DNA of 64,000 nt from Lojkania enalia (Eukaryota; Ascomycota; Dothideomycetes; Pleosporales). The notes below the pieces were generated by a model. That model was not told the DNA's origin and did not search any database. It worked only from the letters and a program-made list of their open reading frames with translations. A program made the position numbers and the translations under genes. The DNA is taken from positions 191,512 to 255,511 of the forward strand of contig ML986604.1 of assembly GCA_010094045.1 (NCBI GenBank), in the 5' to 3' direction. The first letter of the stretch is position 1, and every line of letters starts with the position of its first letter. Positions 11,030 to 20,642 of this stretch are shown here, piece by piece.

Positions 11030-11731
11030 TCATCTGCTGTCAGGCGCATCTGGTAACCTCTCAATAACATATTTCCCCTTTGCCACGCTCACAATTGGAA
11101 CACCAGGAATCTTCCGAATCCTCCTCTTCAAATCCCTATCATTCGTCGCCACAAGATAGATCCTATGCTTCAACACCCGATCCACAATACAGTCATCGGC
11201 ATACGTGCCCTTGTGATCACACTTCAACCTCTGCCACCGCTCATCCCTCGCAATGCGCAGCGCAATCCGATATTTCGGCCCGAGTTTCTCCAACTCCGCC
11301 ATCACGCAGGAAGATATAATGGGCATGGCTTTCGCGTAGAGAAGATCCATGAGCGATGACTGGAGATCAAGTTTCGCGCGGACGGTGTGGGAGAGGAAGT
11401 TTGTATCGATCAGGACGGAGTAAGGGGGGACGAGGGCGGTGTTGGCCTGGAAGAACATAGATGAAGGGACTTGGGGGATTTCGCGGACGGGCTCATCTTC
11501 TTTCTTTTTCTTTTGCGCTTCGGTTTCGCCTTTCAATTGGTTTTTCTTTCTGGGAGAGGTTAATGGGGAGGGGAGGGGAGGGGAGGGGAGAAGACGGGTG
11601 GTGGGGTGCATACAGGCGGGCGTCTCGTTGGCCTGTGACGATTAGCTGCGGATCAAATTGAGAGGCGAGTTTAACTTGCCGATTACGCGCTTCATTTGCG
11701 CAAATTTGCGCGTCTTCTTCGCGACTCCCAT
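11030..11731 (-). CDS. FCF1: Fcf1, PIN-domain rRNA-processing nuclease of the SSU processome
   Basis: Three minus-strand exons (11731-11680, 11632-11614, 11549-11030) give 196 residues, the usual Fcf1 length. Exon 1 encodes MGVAKKTRKFAQMKRVI, the 19-nt exon 2 encodes QRDAR, and exon 3 carries the PIN domain. Intron 1 (11679-11633) uses a GC donor (G|GCAAGT) with a CAG acceptor. This is the reading that yields the conserved VIGQRDARLKK junction. Intron 2 (11613-11550) is GT-AG and contains a C-rich (CCCCT)n tract. PIN acidic residues are visible at D72 (LIDTN), E109 (MAELEKLG), D142/D143 (ADDCIVD) and D161/D163 (TNDRDLK). Fcf1/Utp24 cleaves pre-rRNA at sites A1 and A2 in the nucleolus as part of 40S biogenesis. 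The family assignment is very secure. Confidence 0.95.
11550..11613 (-). repeat. (CCCCT)n tract within FCF1 intron 2
   Basis: On the plus strand the intron contains four to five consecutive GGGGA units (about 11569-11591), a G-quadruplex-type pattern. On the transcribed RNA it is a pyrimidine tract lying in the middle of the intron. Confidence 0.8.
11633..11679 (-). other. GC-AG intron in FCF1
   Basis: A 47-nt intron begins GCAAGT and ends CACAG on the minus strand, with CTAAT as a possible branch point. Splicing here joins ATC-G to GC-CAA and restores the conserved Ile-Gly-Gln-Arg-Asp junction. No GT donor within several bases does so. GC-AG introns are a known minor class that the major spliceosome processes. 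Confidence 0.85.
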
Positions 11732-12375
11732 GTTGTGCTGTGCTTGACTTGATATCGCGGAGATACAATCCACAGGCCCGAGAACTTTTTTGGTGGTCAC
11801 TGATCTTGACCCAGCCTTGGCATCATTTTTAATTAGTCTATTTTTCAGTCTTACTAAGCGGATCCTTACCCGGCTCAACTTCTGCTCGGCCTCTCTTGCA
11901 CAGGTACAGCCCAGAGGAGTTGCCTACTCTTTACGTTTCAGTGACTTAAATCGCCCCTGTTCGTAGTTTTGAATCTCTACATTAATTTTTAATTTTTTTG
12001 TGAAGCGGGCGTTGACTCGGCGTGAAGCTGAAGCGGGCCTCCGAGCCACAGAGGCCTCTCCCTTTTCAGCTTGATGGCTTGAAAACCAAAAATAAGCCTG
12101 CACATTTAGTTAAAATGCGTAAAACGTCTATCGTTACTGGCTCACATGATTATATGTTCTTCATGGCCATCACGTAACAAAAATCGTCAAGGATCTGCTT
12201 CGAAATTGCGCTGAGACTGCGACCCTTTTTTTTGGGATCCGTCTATTTACATATTGATTTTTGATTTCGCATGCTCTCATGCTTTAATTCGCTATTAAGG
12301 GCACCATAACAGTTGATGTAGCGAAAGCATTATTATTACAAACCCTTGGGCACGATTTCACTTCGGTTACTCGTC
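11732..12375. other. Intergenic, FCF1 promoter side and AT-rich spacer
   Basis: The first part contains the FCF1 promoter. From about 11900 the sequence becomes AT-rich with poly-T runs (near 11990 and 12228), which marks the left edge of the mutated block holding the HET relic. Confidence 0.45.
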
Positions 12376-14475
12376 GTTCTTCGTCTAACAATACGTCTAA
12401 ATGAACCAATTCAGTGCACTCTGAACAATGTTTCCCTAGACGATCTGACCCTGGAATACAAGAGTTGGGAGAATAACACTGGGCACTATTCGAGAGCGCA
12501 ACCGCATACAGCCCGGCTAGCATGGACTAAGTTTTTCAAACACGTCAGGTGCAATCGGCAACACTTAGAGACCAATATGATAAACAAGCCGTATTATCTA
12601 ATATACATCGCAATGCGCTATAATTGGGGCGACTATGTTGCACTCTTACACAGCTGGGGTCCGAATGGCAACCAATCTTCGCGGCGGATCATCATTAACG
12701 CTCAGCGATTCCAAGTAACCAAGGGCGTAGAAGCTACTCTTTAGTTCATTCGTACCTTAGAAAGCCTAGGTTCTAAAATGCTAAGTTGGGCTGACGGCAT
12801 CTCTACAAATTAGATAGACCAGGATGAGAAGCAAAAAGATATCCTCCGAATGAGGGAGATTTACGCCGGCGTAAGGTAAGGTACTTGTACATCTAGGCAC
12901 TGGAGATGACGTCCGCAACTATGGCATAGATATCCTGCAGCAGACTGCTACCGAGATTAGATCGGATCAAGGCGCCAGTTGCTACCTATATCTTGTACAA
13001 GACAGGAAAGATCGCAAATTCTTATTATAAAAGATTTCAGTGTGCTTGTGAGAGTTTTCTCCCACTCATATTGGTGCCGACTTTGGATATTGCAAGATAT
13101 TACCATAGGTGATGAGAATATCATTATAATGTGTAATGATCGCAAGGTGAAACAGAACTCATGTTCACTACCAAATTTCCATGGTATAATCTCGAGAGCA
13201 TCTTGATGGTCGTTGGGGAGCATCATCCACACTTTCTCAACTTGAATAGCGCCGTATGGGTCATATTATTCTTGGGCAGATTGCAGGGGCTACAAGTCCT
13301 CCCGGGCAATACTCGACACGTAAGATACACCGACATAGATATGCTTCTTTTCATCCTCTGCTAGGACGCCAAGACAAATAATTGCACAACAAGTCTTCGG
13401 ACTGCTCCGTATCCTGCCGAAAGAGCTTAGGTCCAAGATAAAGCAATATGCCGATTACAATCTTTCTTCTCACGAGGTATTCGTTACTTTTTCTAGAGTA
13501 ATTATCGAGTATATAGGTACCTTGCATATCTTCGCTCAAAAGCTATTAACAAACCATAACGCCTGGTTAGACGATGGACCTGCAATTGCCAAACGAAAAA
13601 GTCAGTTTCTTATATGACTAGAGTATTTACGGCTACAACGAATCCGACCAGGCATATCCCGACTTGCGGCAGATGAATGGCACTGCATGTGACTTTCAAG
13701 TAGATGGGGGTTACCAGGCCCAATTTCGCTTTTACATCAAGTCTCCCTTGCTGAAACGCTCAACTATTCTTATTGGTAACGTTGATGGTATAGCCCTAGC
13801 CATGTCTAGAATAGGCGGTTCACTATCGCACTGTTGGGTAATCCAACCATAGCGGGGGTGTAGCTCTTACGGAATCAAGTAAGCAGCAAGGCGTGCTTTG
13901 ATTCGCACATTTGTTCGCCAAACCCGTCTGGGGCGATTCCGAAGACTGTGCTCTCTTCCACATTCCGTGGATATCTGGTGAATCTTATGACACGCCCGCA
14001 CCGTGACGACGAATTCACCTGAGGTGGCGGTTGGCTCGAGAACATACGCGAATTGAGCTAATATGGATAGGATTCTCTTCCCCTCTACAGCAGCTTCTTA
14101 ACCTTTGAAATGTTTCATCGTCACCTGGGGCGATCTTTCATCGGCGGGAAGTGATTCTAGGGTTACTTTTACAAAAGCAGCGGTCCATGCCACATACCGC
14201 AGGACCGCGTCCATCTCGATCTCACAAAAGTGGTCGGCGGGCATCTCAACCCCAAGCTCATTACATTAGGTCTTGGCCACTTCGGACTTACACCCAACAC
14301 TATTCAGCCCGATGACCTGATATGTGTTGTCTTAGGTTGTTTTGTTCCTATCGTACGGAAGCGGGCCATTTTAATGTTGCTAGGGAATGCTATGTCGATG
14401 GATTTTCAAAAGGTGAAGTGATGAATGCGCTTGATAGAGGTGGCTATCGCGATCAAGAGATCACTTTGTGCTAAG
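12376..14475 (+). pseudogene. Decayed HET-domain (heterokaryon incompatibility) gene
   Basis: Successive plus-strand fragments in different frames match the order of a fungal HET protein. At 12376 IRLNEPIQCTLNNVSLDD resembles the usual N-terminus, and at 12620-12740 NWGDYVALLHSWGPNGN and IIINAQRFQVT match the first HET block (Y-x-A-L-S-Y-x-W-G, INGR-x-F-x-V). Around 12815 IDQDEKQKDILRMREIYAGV matches INQ-D-x-E-K-x-x-Q-I-x-x-M-x-x-I-Y. Around 13065 SHSYWCRLWILQDI matches W-F-x-R-x-W-x-x-Q-E, and at 14296-14415 DDLICVVLGCFVPIV then GEVMNALDRGGY gives the usual C-terminal end. Stop codons and frameshifts separate the blocks, and the DNA is AT-rich. Intact HET proteins trigger cell death on fusion of incompatible hyphae. 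This copy cannot encode one. Confidence 0.82.
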
Positions 14476-15984
14476 GCGAAATATGAGGGACGTTCTGAAG
14501 TCCCAAGCGTTGATAAGGAGCGTTAGTCAGCAGACTGGAGGGAAGGGTTTGGTAAAATAGGCCGATTTATGAAATGTATGATACAAGAGGAGCGTGAAGA
14601 AGTTATGAGAAGCGAGGTTATGGTAATTAGATTTGGAGAAGCAGTTGTCGATGTGAGCATTCTTCGGCGTAGGATGAAGGAGCTTAGAGCGAAGAAAACA
14701 TTGGACCCGGCTGCACATCTCTCACCAGCCGCTATTATTCCTGTTATTTGCAAAGGACCCCTGCGTGGAATCCGCGACGTTGCATTGTCACGGTATCGAT
14801 ACAAATCAATGTACGCTACAACCTTGTTCGACATATTTCCCCCAGGCGATATCCAGCCTGCATAACCCGACTTATCCGTATGGGAAGAAGTATCGTCCCC
14901 CAGATTTGAAATGCAGCACCTTTGCTTTTACCAAGCTGGATATACGGTTTTCTCGCGGGGCCTTATTCACGAGTTAGTTGCTTTGTGGGGGTATAAAACT
15001 GGGTAATTTTTGGAACGCTTTGGACACCTAATGGCTAGTACAATTTATGGCGCCGAAATAGAAGGAGCTTGGAGACACCTTGTAATTGACCTATGGAATT
15101 GTATTGCGCTTTTGGAGAATGCCAAATTATGGGAGTTGACCTAATGAAAAATATGGCCTGTACTATTTCAGATCTAAAGCTGTTGATTGCGTCGATCACA
15201 TGAACCAGTCCCGTACAACTAAGATGCTGGACTGTTCCTTCGTTGAACGAGTACTCTAAAACCCTGCTTTTGAAGCAAATACTCATAAACTTGATGTGTC
15301 CGTGGATGTGTTTCTGGGAGAAGGCGGCGCCAAGGCGGTTGCCCGGCGAAACTATTGGGCCGGGGTGGCGCATTCTATTCTCGGCGGGCCAATCAAATCG
15401 ATAGGCGGCGAGGGCACTTGACAGGCAGAGCCCTGCGCAGTCCTGCGGTGCATTTCCACGGTTCACAGGTCAGGACACGACAGCTCTACCTGCATCAGAA
15501 CGTGCAGCGGAATCGCTAGCCGTGGTTCTGTTTCGCTTTGCATTCACTATCGACTATCATCACGCAGTTTGCATTGTTCCGTCGCTCACCACGAGTCCGC
15601 CGTTCCGCTTGCTGCGGCTTTCGCGCAGACCCAGATCCGCTAGGCTGACTGTGGCCTGTCGGCGGATCCTTGACATTCTCCCCTGCACCGGCCCCATCGC
15701 CATCCTGACCCAGCCTGTCACTCCAACAACCCGCTCCAAACAGGTCTCCACCACCTCTCGTTATTCTGTCACTCGTTTCATATCCTCTCCGCTCCCCTTC
15801 GCTGGCGACGCCGTCGTCCCCTCGTTCATCACCGCTCGGCTTTTTAGCCACCACACTCCTGAGACGCCCAACACAGACAAGAGACAGCCTTTAGCCGCAT
15901 CGATCCCCTAAATCTGCGTCCGTCCGCAGTCAACGCGACCGCCGCGACACCTCTCCTATCCATATCCACACGCGATTTTCCGCC
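14476..15984. other. Intergenic, HET relic to CSI2
   Basis: The first part (to about 15000) may still contain decayed sequence, including a 98-residue frame at 14569-14865 with no known family. The second part is the promoter and pyrimidine-rich leader of CSI2, where a 129-residue frame (15522-15911) lacks family similarity and is probably leader sequence. No RNA gene seen. Confidence 0.4.
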
Positions 15985-17205
15985 ATGCGGCCCTCAATAC
16001 ACCTTGCAGGTCTACTGCTTCTCCTCGCGCCTGTCGTTCTTGCCCAAGACAATGAGGAGCTTCCAGACCTGAACACTGTTGGTCAGCCTGAAGGAGGTCC
16101 GACGAGCGCCGCCGAGACCAGCGCTGCTGAAGAAACATCGGAGCCCACCCAACGGGCTACACAGACACGGTCAGAGGACCAGCCGGAGGAGACGGACGAG
16201 CCCAGCTCATCTGTATCCGTAGAGGATGGCATAGTAACAAATGCTCCTCCAGCATCGAGCGTTCCCACTTCCACACCGACTGACAGCCCGTCCTCGGCAT
16301 CCGAACTACCTGCTTTTCATCTGACAGGCCTTCCTACAATTGCTGGTTATGGAATCCCTTCCGTTGGAGTCCCGGATACTGCTGCTGCGCCCTTCATGCA
16401 GAAATCGAATCTTCCGGACGGAACAGTCTTCATATGTGTCGGAGCGGCCCTCGGCTTTCTTGGGGCCTGTGTTCTCGCATGGCGAGGTCTAGTAGCCTGG
16501 TCGCTCCACCGCTCTGTGAAACGCGCCGCAATGGCACAGAATTTGGCGGACCTGAAGGCAATGTCAGCAGTACCAGGAAAGAAGCGAGGTCTATACAATG
16601 TCGTCGGCGCAAGCTCGAACATGTCGCTTGATCGCCTCTCCGCAGCTCCCATCAGTACTTCCAAACCATCTAAGCCTTTCGCCTCCTCAACTAATGCCGG
16701 CACTCCTCCAAAGCCTCCCGCCTCTTCGTTGTTCTTCTCGCCTACCGCTGGTGGCGCCGCTGGTCTTCGTGACTCTGTCAATCGCTCCTCGAACTATCTT
16801 CCCGCAGGCTACTACACCGCTAGCAATGCTCAGCCCGCTTCGGGATCGCCGATGATGCATGTCGGTGGTCATGGTCCGCACATTTCAACCCATTCCTTGT
16901 CTACTCCCGGAAATCGATATAGTACACGCAGTGGTGTTTCACCTCCGGTATCACCCTCGCTTCCTCCCTCGCGCGGCTATGATCGCTCACCGCCAAGCCG
17001 AGATGGCATTTCGATATATAATCGTAATAGCGTCGCTACGCTTGGTACGCCAAGTGGAGCTATTTATGGCCATGGCCACAGCAACCCGAGTCAATTGTCC
17101 CTAAATGTACCAGGTGGATCGAGCGTGGCGGGCGGACGGGCACCAAGTACTTACCTCGATGATTTATTTGAAAATCATGGAAATGGGCCTAGAGAGAGGT
17201 TTTAA
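15985..17205 (+). CDS. CSI2: Csi2-like cell-wall/chitin-synthesis membrane protein
   Basis: Single exon of 406 residues. Residues 1-20 are a signal peptide (LLLLLAPVVLA before QDNEE). Residues 21-115 are Thr/Ser/Glu/Pro-rich, as in cell-surface proteins. The conserved family core follows: a LPTIAGYGIPSVGVPDTAAA-type segment, APFMQKSNLPDGTVF, and a transmembrane helix at about 148-170 (FICVGAALGFLGACVLAWRG) continuing into WSLHRSVKRAA. The rest is a Ser/Pro-rich cytosolic tail. Yeast Csi2 is linked to chitin synthase 3 function and localises to membranes. The same role is inferred here. The start is the first ATG of a frame that gives a good signal peptide. Confidence 0.85.
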   Translation: MRPSIHLAGLLLLLAPVVLAQDNEELPDLNTVGQPEGGPTSAAETSAAEETSEPTQRATQTRSEDQPEETDEPSSSVSVEDGIVTNAPPASSVPTSTPTDSPSSASELPAFHLTGLPTIAGYGIPSVGVPDTAAAPFMQKSNLPDGTVFICVGAALGFLGACVLAWRGLVAWSLHRSVKRAAMAQNLADLKAMSAVPGKKRGLYNVVGASSNMSLDRLSAAPISTSKPSKPFASSTNAGTPPKPPASSLFFSPTAGGAAGLRDSVNRSSNYLPAGYYTASNAQPASGSPMMHVGGHGPHISTHSLSTPGNRYSTRSGVSPPVSPSLPPSRGYDRSPPSRDGISIYNRNSVATLGTPSGAIYGHGHSNPSQLSLNVPGGSSVAGGRAPSTYLDDLFENHGNGPRERF

Positions 17206-19745
17206 GGGTAGTGGAACATAACGGCTGGGTGGAGAAGAAAAGTGATGCTGTACATCATTAATTATCATTGAGCGAGTAGAGAAAGTAAGCAAGTATATGT
17301 TTTTCTTATTTCTGCAAGCTTTATCTTTTTGGGGCCTTTTGATGGGGATCCGGTGGAACAGGATTAAGCTTGCGTTCGTAATCGTGTCATTATACGCGGA
17401 TTTTTTGGGGTTGCTTTTTTTGGTGAGCTGTGTGATACCACTGCTGTAGGAACCATTTTTGTAAGCGGTTTGTGGTGTGGTTTTTTTTTTTTGGCGTTTT
17501 TTTTGGAATGGGATGAGTGGATAGGTTCGTTTACAGGGCGAGTGCCGGGGTATTATTGTAAATAGGAGTGTTAGGGTGGAAAGATGGATAAGGGGTCTTA
17601 TTATGGGATAAAATGGTTCATAATACTTTGATAGATATTCTATGTTTCAAAAACTGCTTTGCTGTTCTTGTGATAATTGAGGGTGACGTGATTGGTTTGG
17701 GAATAATGGACTGCGTATGAAGGGCTCTTTAGTAGGTAGGAAGAGTTAAGATTGGTATCTGTATGAACATATTTGCGCGAATTGAGTTTTTGAAGGTGGA
17801 GAGGGTTGTGGGGATTTGATGAAAACTTTGATTGAGGCGTGAAGGGGAGGGTCACTAGATGTTTGAGCACTTGGTAAACCGATCCCACTCCATCCCACTC
17901 CATCTAACTCCATACCCGATTCCTCACAACGCAGACAAAAACACTCAAACATGCTGCGCCCATCGTATCCCTCGATGTTTCTTTCCAGCCGCATCCTCCT
18001 CGATCCAATAACCGCTACTCTTCTCCATTAGTACATCGTTTTACCTGCATTTACGAAGCGAAAATAAAAATATGGAAAATCCATGGTCCCCCCCCCCCAA
18101 CACACACACACACATATACATAACACACAATACCTATGCAGAGCAGAATCCCTCGGCTTTTCACATGCCACAAGACACCCTGCATATCCCATTCCTACCC
18201 AACGCTCGTGCTCCGCCACGCATACGTACAAGTAGATACAGAGCGTAATTAGAATAGCCCCCATACACCGCGTCCTCGACACGCGATAGTCGGCCAATCC
18301 ACCAGCGGTAGCTATGGTGATGTCGATCCGCCCACCCATGACATCACCAAGCCACACGGCACGACCGCTGCAAAGGCAAACGGGGTCCGCACATCAACGC
18401 CGTACGCGCAAGCCTCTCAATCCGCGCATAGATCTGCTACAGGAATAAAAATTGCGACGCGCAGTCCCGCATTCTTCTCATTAAGTATGCGTACGGAGTA
18501 CCCGCGCACGAGCGGATTCCCTCACGTTCCCTCGCGCATGACTCCGTTGACCCACGTCCGTCGCACAAGCAAGTCCCAGGGCATCGGTTTCTTCCCGCGG
18601 CTGTTTGAAAAGATGTACGTCCGAAAATGGGATTGGGCCTATCGGGTCCAAATCAATGTTTTGTATGAGTTGTGGTGGCGTGGCGCTCTTTCGATCCAGC
18701 CTCATGTGCGATTGCGGACACAGGATCAATAAGGCTGCATTGTGGGTCGTACAGCATTGCACGCTTCATGGGCATGCTCTGGTCTAGAATCTCACGTGCT
18801 CACAAAACCATAGCGAAGTAACGTTGTTGGCTACATCGGATGATATGTCTCGATGTTGCAAAATTCATTTCCATCCATTGCTTCATGCGCTGAACTAGCT
18901 ATCCGTAGCCGTCCGTACCAATTTGAAGCATCCTCAATTAGATCTAGAACCACGACAAAACAACTAGCGTCCAATCAACGGCGGCACAGTTATGTTCCCA
19001 ATCTTGTGATAGCTTCCCATCATGAGGCCGTTAAAAACAAGAGGAATGATAGAGCGGAAGAGAAACTAGCCACCCGAAACGGTCCAAAATCCGTTTCTTG
19101 AAGCATTTCGCCCCCTTTCCCCCTCCCCAAAAAAAAAAAAAAAAAAGTTTCGATACCCCTGAAAGACTTAAGCTTAACGCCAAAACCCAACTGGCCGTGT
19201 TAAGTCGGTACAATACCTTACGAAAGACAGGTAAGAAGCGAAAAGTAGAGAGAAAAAGTCGTCCATTTGCCAATAAATGGCCGAATAAACTCCTGCTCAT
19301 GTCACAAACCCCGTAAGATCAATGGCTAGGAAACCTGACCAAAGAAAGTCGTGATGGTCAGAGCTGACGTGATTAGATAGCCTCCGTTGGCGTCCGCACG
19401 CACCCGATGATGACCAAAAATAGCGGCCGATAAAGAGTCATGCCCCGAACCCACGAATGAGGATGGGGATGATGAGAAATCTAGAAACAGCCCGGTATAT
19501 GCGTCCGGTGAAACATCATAGCATTCGGCCGTACCCCGATCCGTTGCGTCTTGTAGAAATAAAATCGTTGATGAGTTTTGTCCCAATTCGTAGAAAAATC
19601 AGGCAAACAGGCGCCTAGAACTTGAAACCAGTAACACACATTTGTTGAAGCCGGGTTTGCAGTAGGTAGCCAGGAGATCGTCAAAGATGCCAGTAATACA
19701 TGAACATGAATGAAAACTGTGCGGATGAACGCACAATTCCCTAGT
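17206..19745. other. Intergenic with simple-sequence tracts
   Basis: About 2.5 kb without a supportable gene between the 3' ends of CSI2 and the minus-strand gene at 19746. It contains T-runs (about 17480-17506), a C10 run with a (CA)n tract (18088-18112) and an A19-type run (about 19129-19147). ORFs are short and mutually antisense. Confidence 0.5.
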
Positions 19746-20642
19746 TTAGTCCATGTAGAAGTCGCCCTTCAGAATACGCTCTTGCATGGCATCAGGGATC
19801 TTAGCCTGCTTCGGCATCTCTCGAGCTGGGGGTTCCATGATGGCAACACTCTTAGCCCGCTGATGTGGCTGATTCTGAGTGTTGTGATAAGGGTGAGCAC
19901 CGGACATAGAGGTGCGCTCAGCTCGGGTTCGGAGGTTCTCCGCAAAGTTGTAGCCTTCGCCTGTATGAGAGAATATAGACGTCAGCTCATGTTGATCTAG
20001 CGGCTCGCTCGAATGATGCAGGAAGTACTCGGAAAGGACATGCGGAAACACAGATGTAGGGGCTGATGTAGACGAAGGCAATGCGTAAGACGATGCACGT
20101 GAAACGGAAATCGGACGCGAAGGTGAAAACGAAGACGAGGATGAAGACAGACCTCGTCCTCTAGCAGTCGGGGGCGAGGAGACTTTATGGAGGGTGGGTC
20201 TACCATTGGTGTTCCCAGTGCTCCCATTGCTCTGCCTGACATCCCGCATGGCGCGAGCACCGAAGCTCAGTCGACGGGCGAAGGGTGTGGCTGGGTTGCT
20301 ATTGGCGCTCGAGGCAGAGGGAGCCGGGTCATCTTCGAAGGGGCTTTCGTCCACGGAGCCAGAGTTGACACTCGAGAGGCTCTCGGTTCGGGGCCGGCCT
20401 GGGAAGGGGGAGGCCTGGTTAGGCGAGCCCGAGAGACCGATGGTCGTTAGCGAGAGGCGACGCCGCTGGGCGTTGGCGGCGGCCGTGGTGATGGGGCCTG
20501 GGTACGGTGTTGTGGCGCTGTGTCCTCCAATGCTGTTCTGGCGGCCGAAGAGGTCCTGGAATGTCTGCCCCGTCACAGAGGCACGGCGCCTGTCTGTCAC
20601 GCCTGGGGAGGGGAGGGGAGGGGAGTTCCGGTCCGAGGACAT
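19746..20642 (-). CDS. Conserved fungal Ser-rich protein, function unknown
   Basis: A 298-residue minus-strand frame begins MSSDRNSPPLPSP. It has conserved-looking motifs: RRASVTGQTFQDLFGR (residues about 18-34), RRRLSLTTIGLSGSP, FARRLSFGARAMRDVR, GEGYNFAENLRTRAER (about 227-242) and a C-terminal PDAMQERILKGDFYMD. The RRxS motifs are candidate kinase sites. An alternative splice form is possible: a good acceptor (CATACAG with an upstream GCTGACG branch site) lies at 19961, directly before GEGYNF. The preceding 50-60 residues would be partly intronic if a donor were used, but I see no strong GTANGT donor. I recognise the motif pattern from Pezizomycotina hypothetical proteins but know no function. 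Confidence 0.75.
   Translation of the reverse strand: MSSDRNSPPLPSPGVTDRRRASVTGQTFQDLFGRQNSIGGHSATTPYPGPITTAAANAQRRRLSLTTIGLSGSPNQASPFPGRPRTESLSSVNSGSVDESPFEDDPAPSASSANSNPATPFARRLSFGARAMRDVRQSNGSTGNTNGRPTLHKVSSPPTARGRGLSSSSSSFSPSRPISVSRASSYALPSSTSAPTSVFPHVLSEYFLHHSSEPLDQHELTSIFSHTGEGYNFAENLRTRAERTSMSGAHPYHNTQNQPHQRAKSVAIMEPPAREMPKQAKIPDAMQERILKGDFYMD
20606..20625 (+). repeat. GGGGA tract in 5' coding region of the 19746-20642 gene
   Basis: Four consecutive GGGGA-type units on the plus strand, about 15 bases inside the start codon of the minus-strand gene, where they encode a Pro-rich N-terminus (PPLPSP). The pattern could form a G-quadruplex on the non-coding strand. Confidence 0.75.

Noticed and set aside
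15522..15911. 129-residue ORF upstream of CSI2
   Set aside because: Low-complexity pyrimidine-rich composition, no family features, and a position expected for the promoter and leader.
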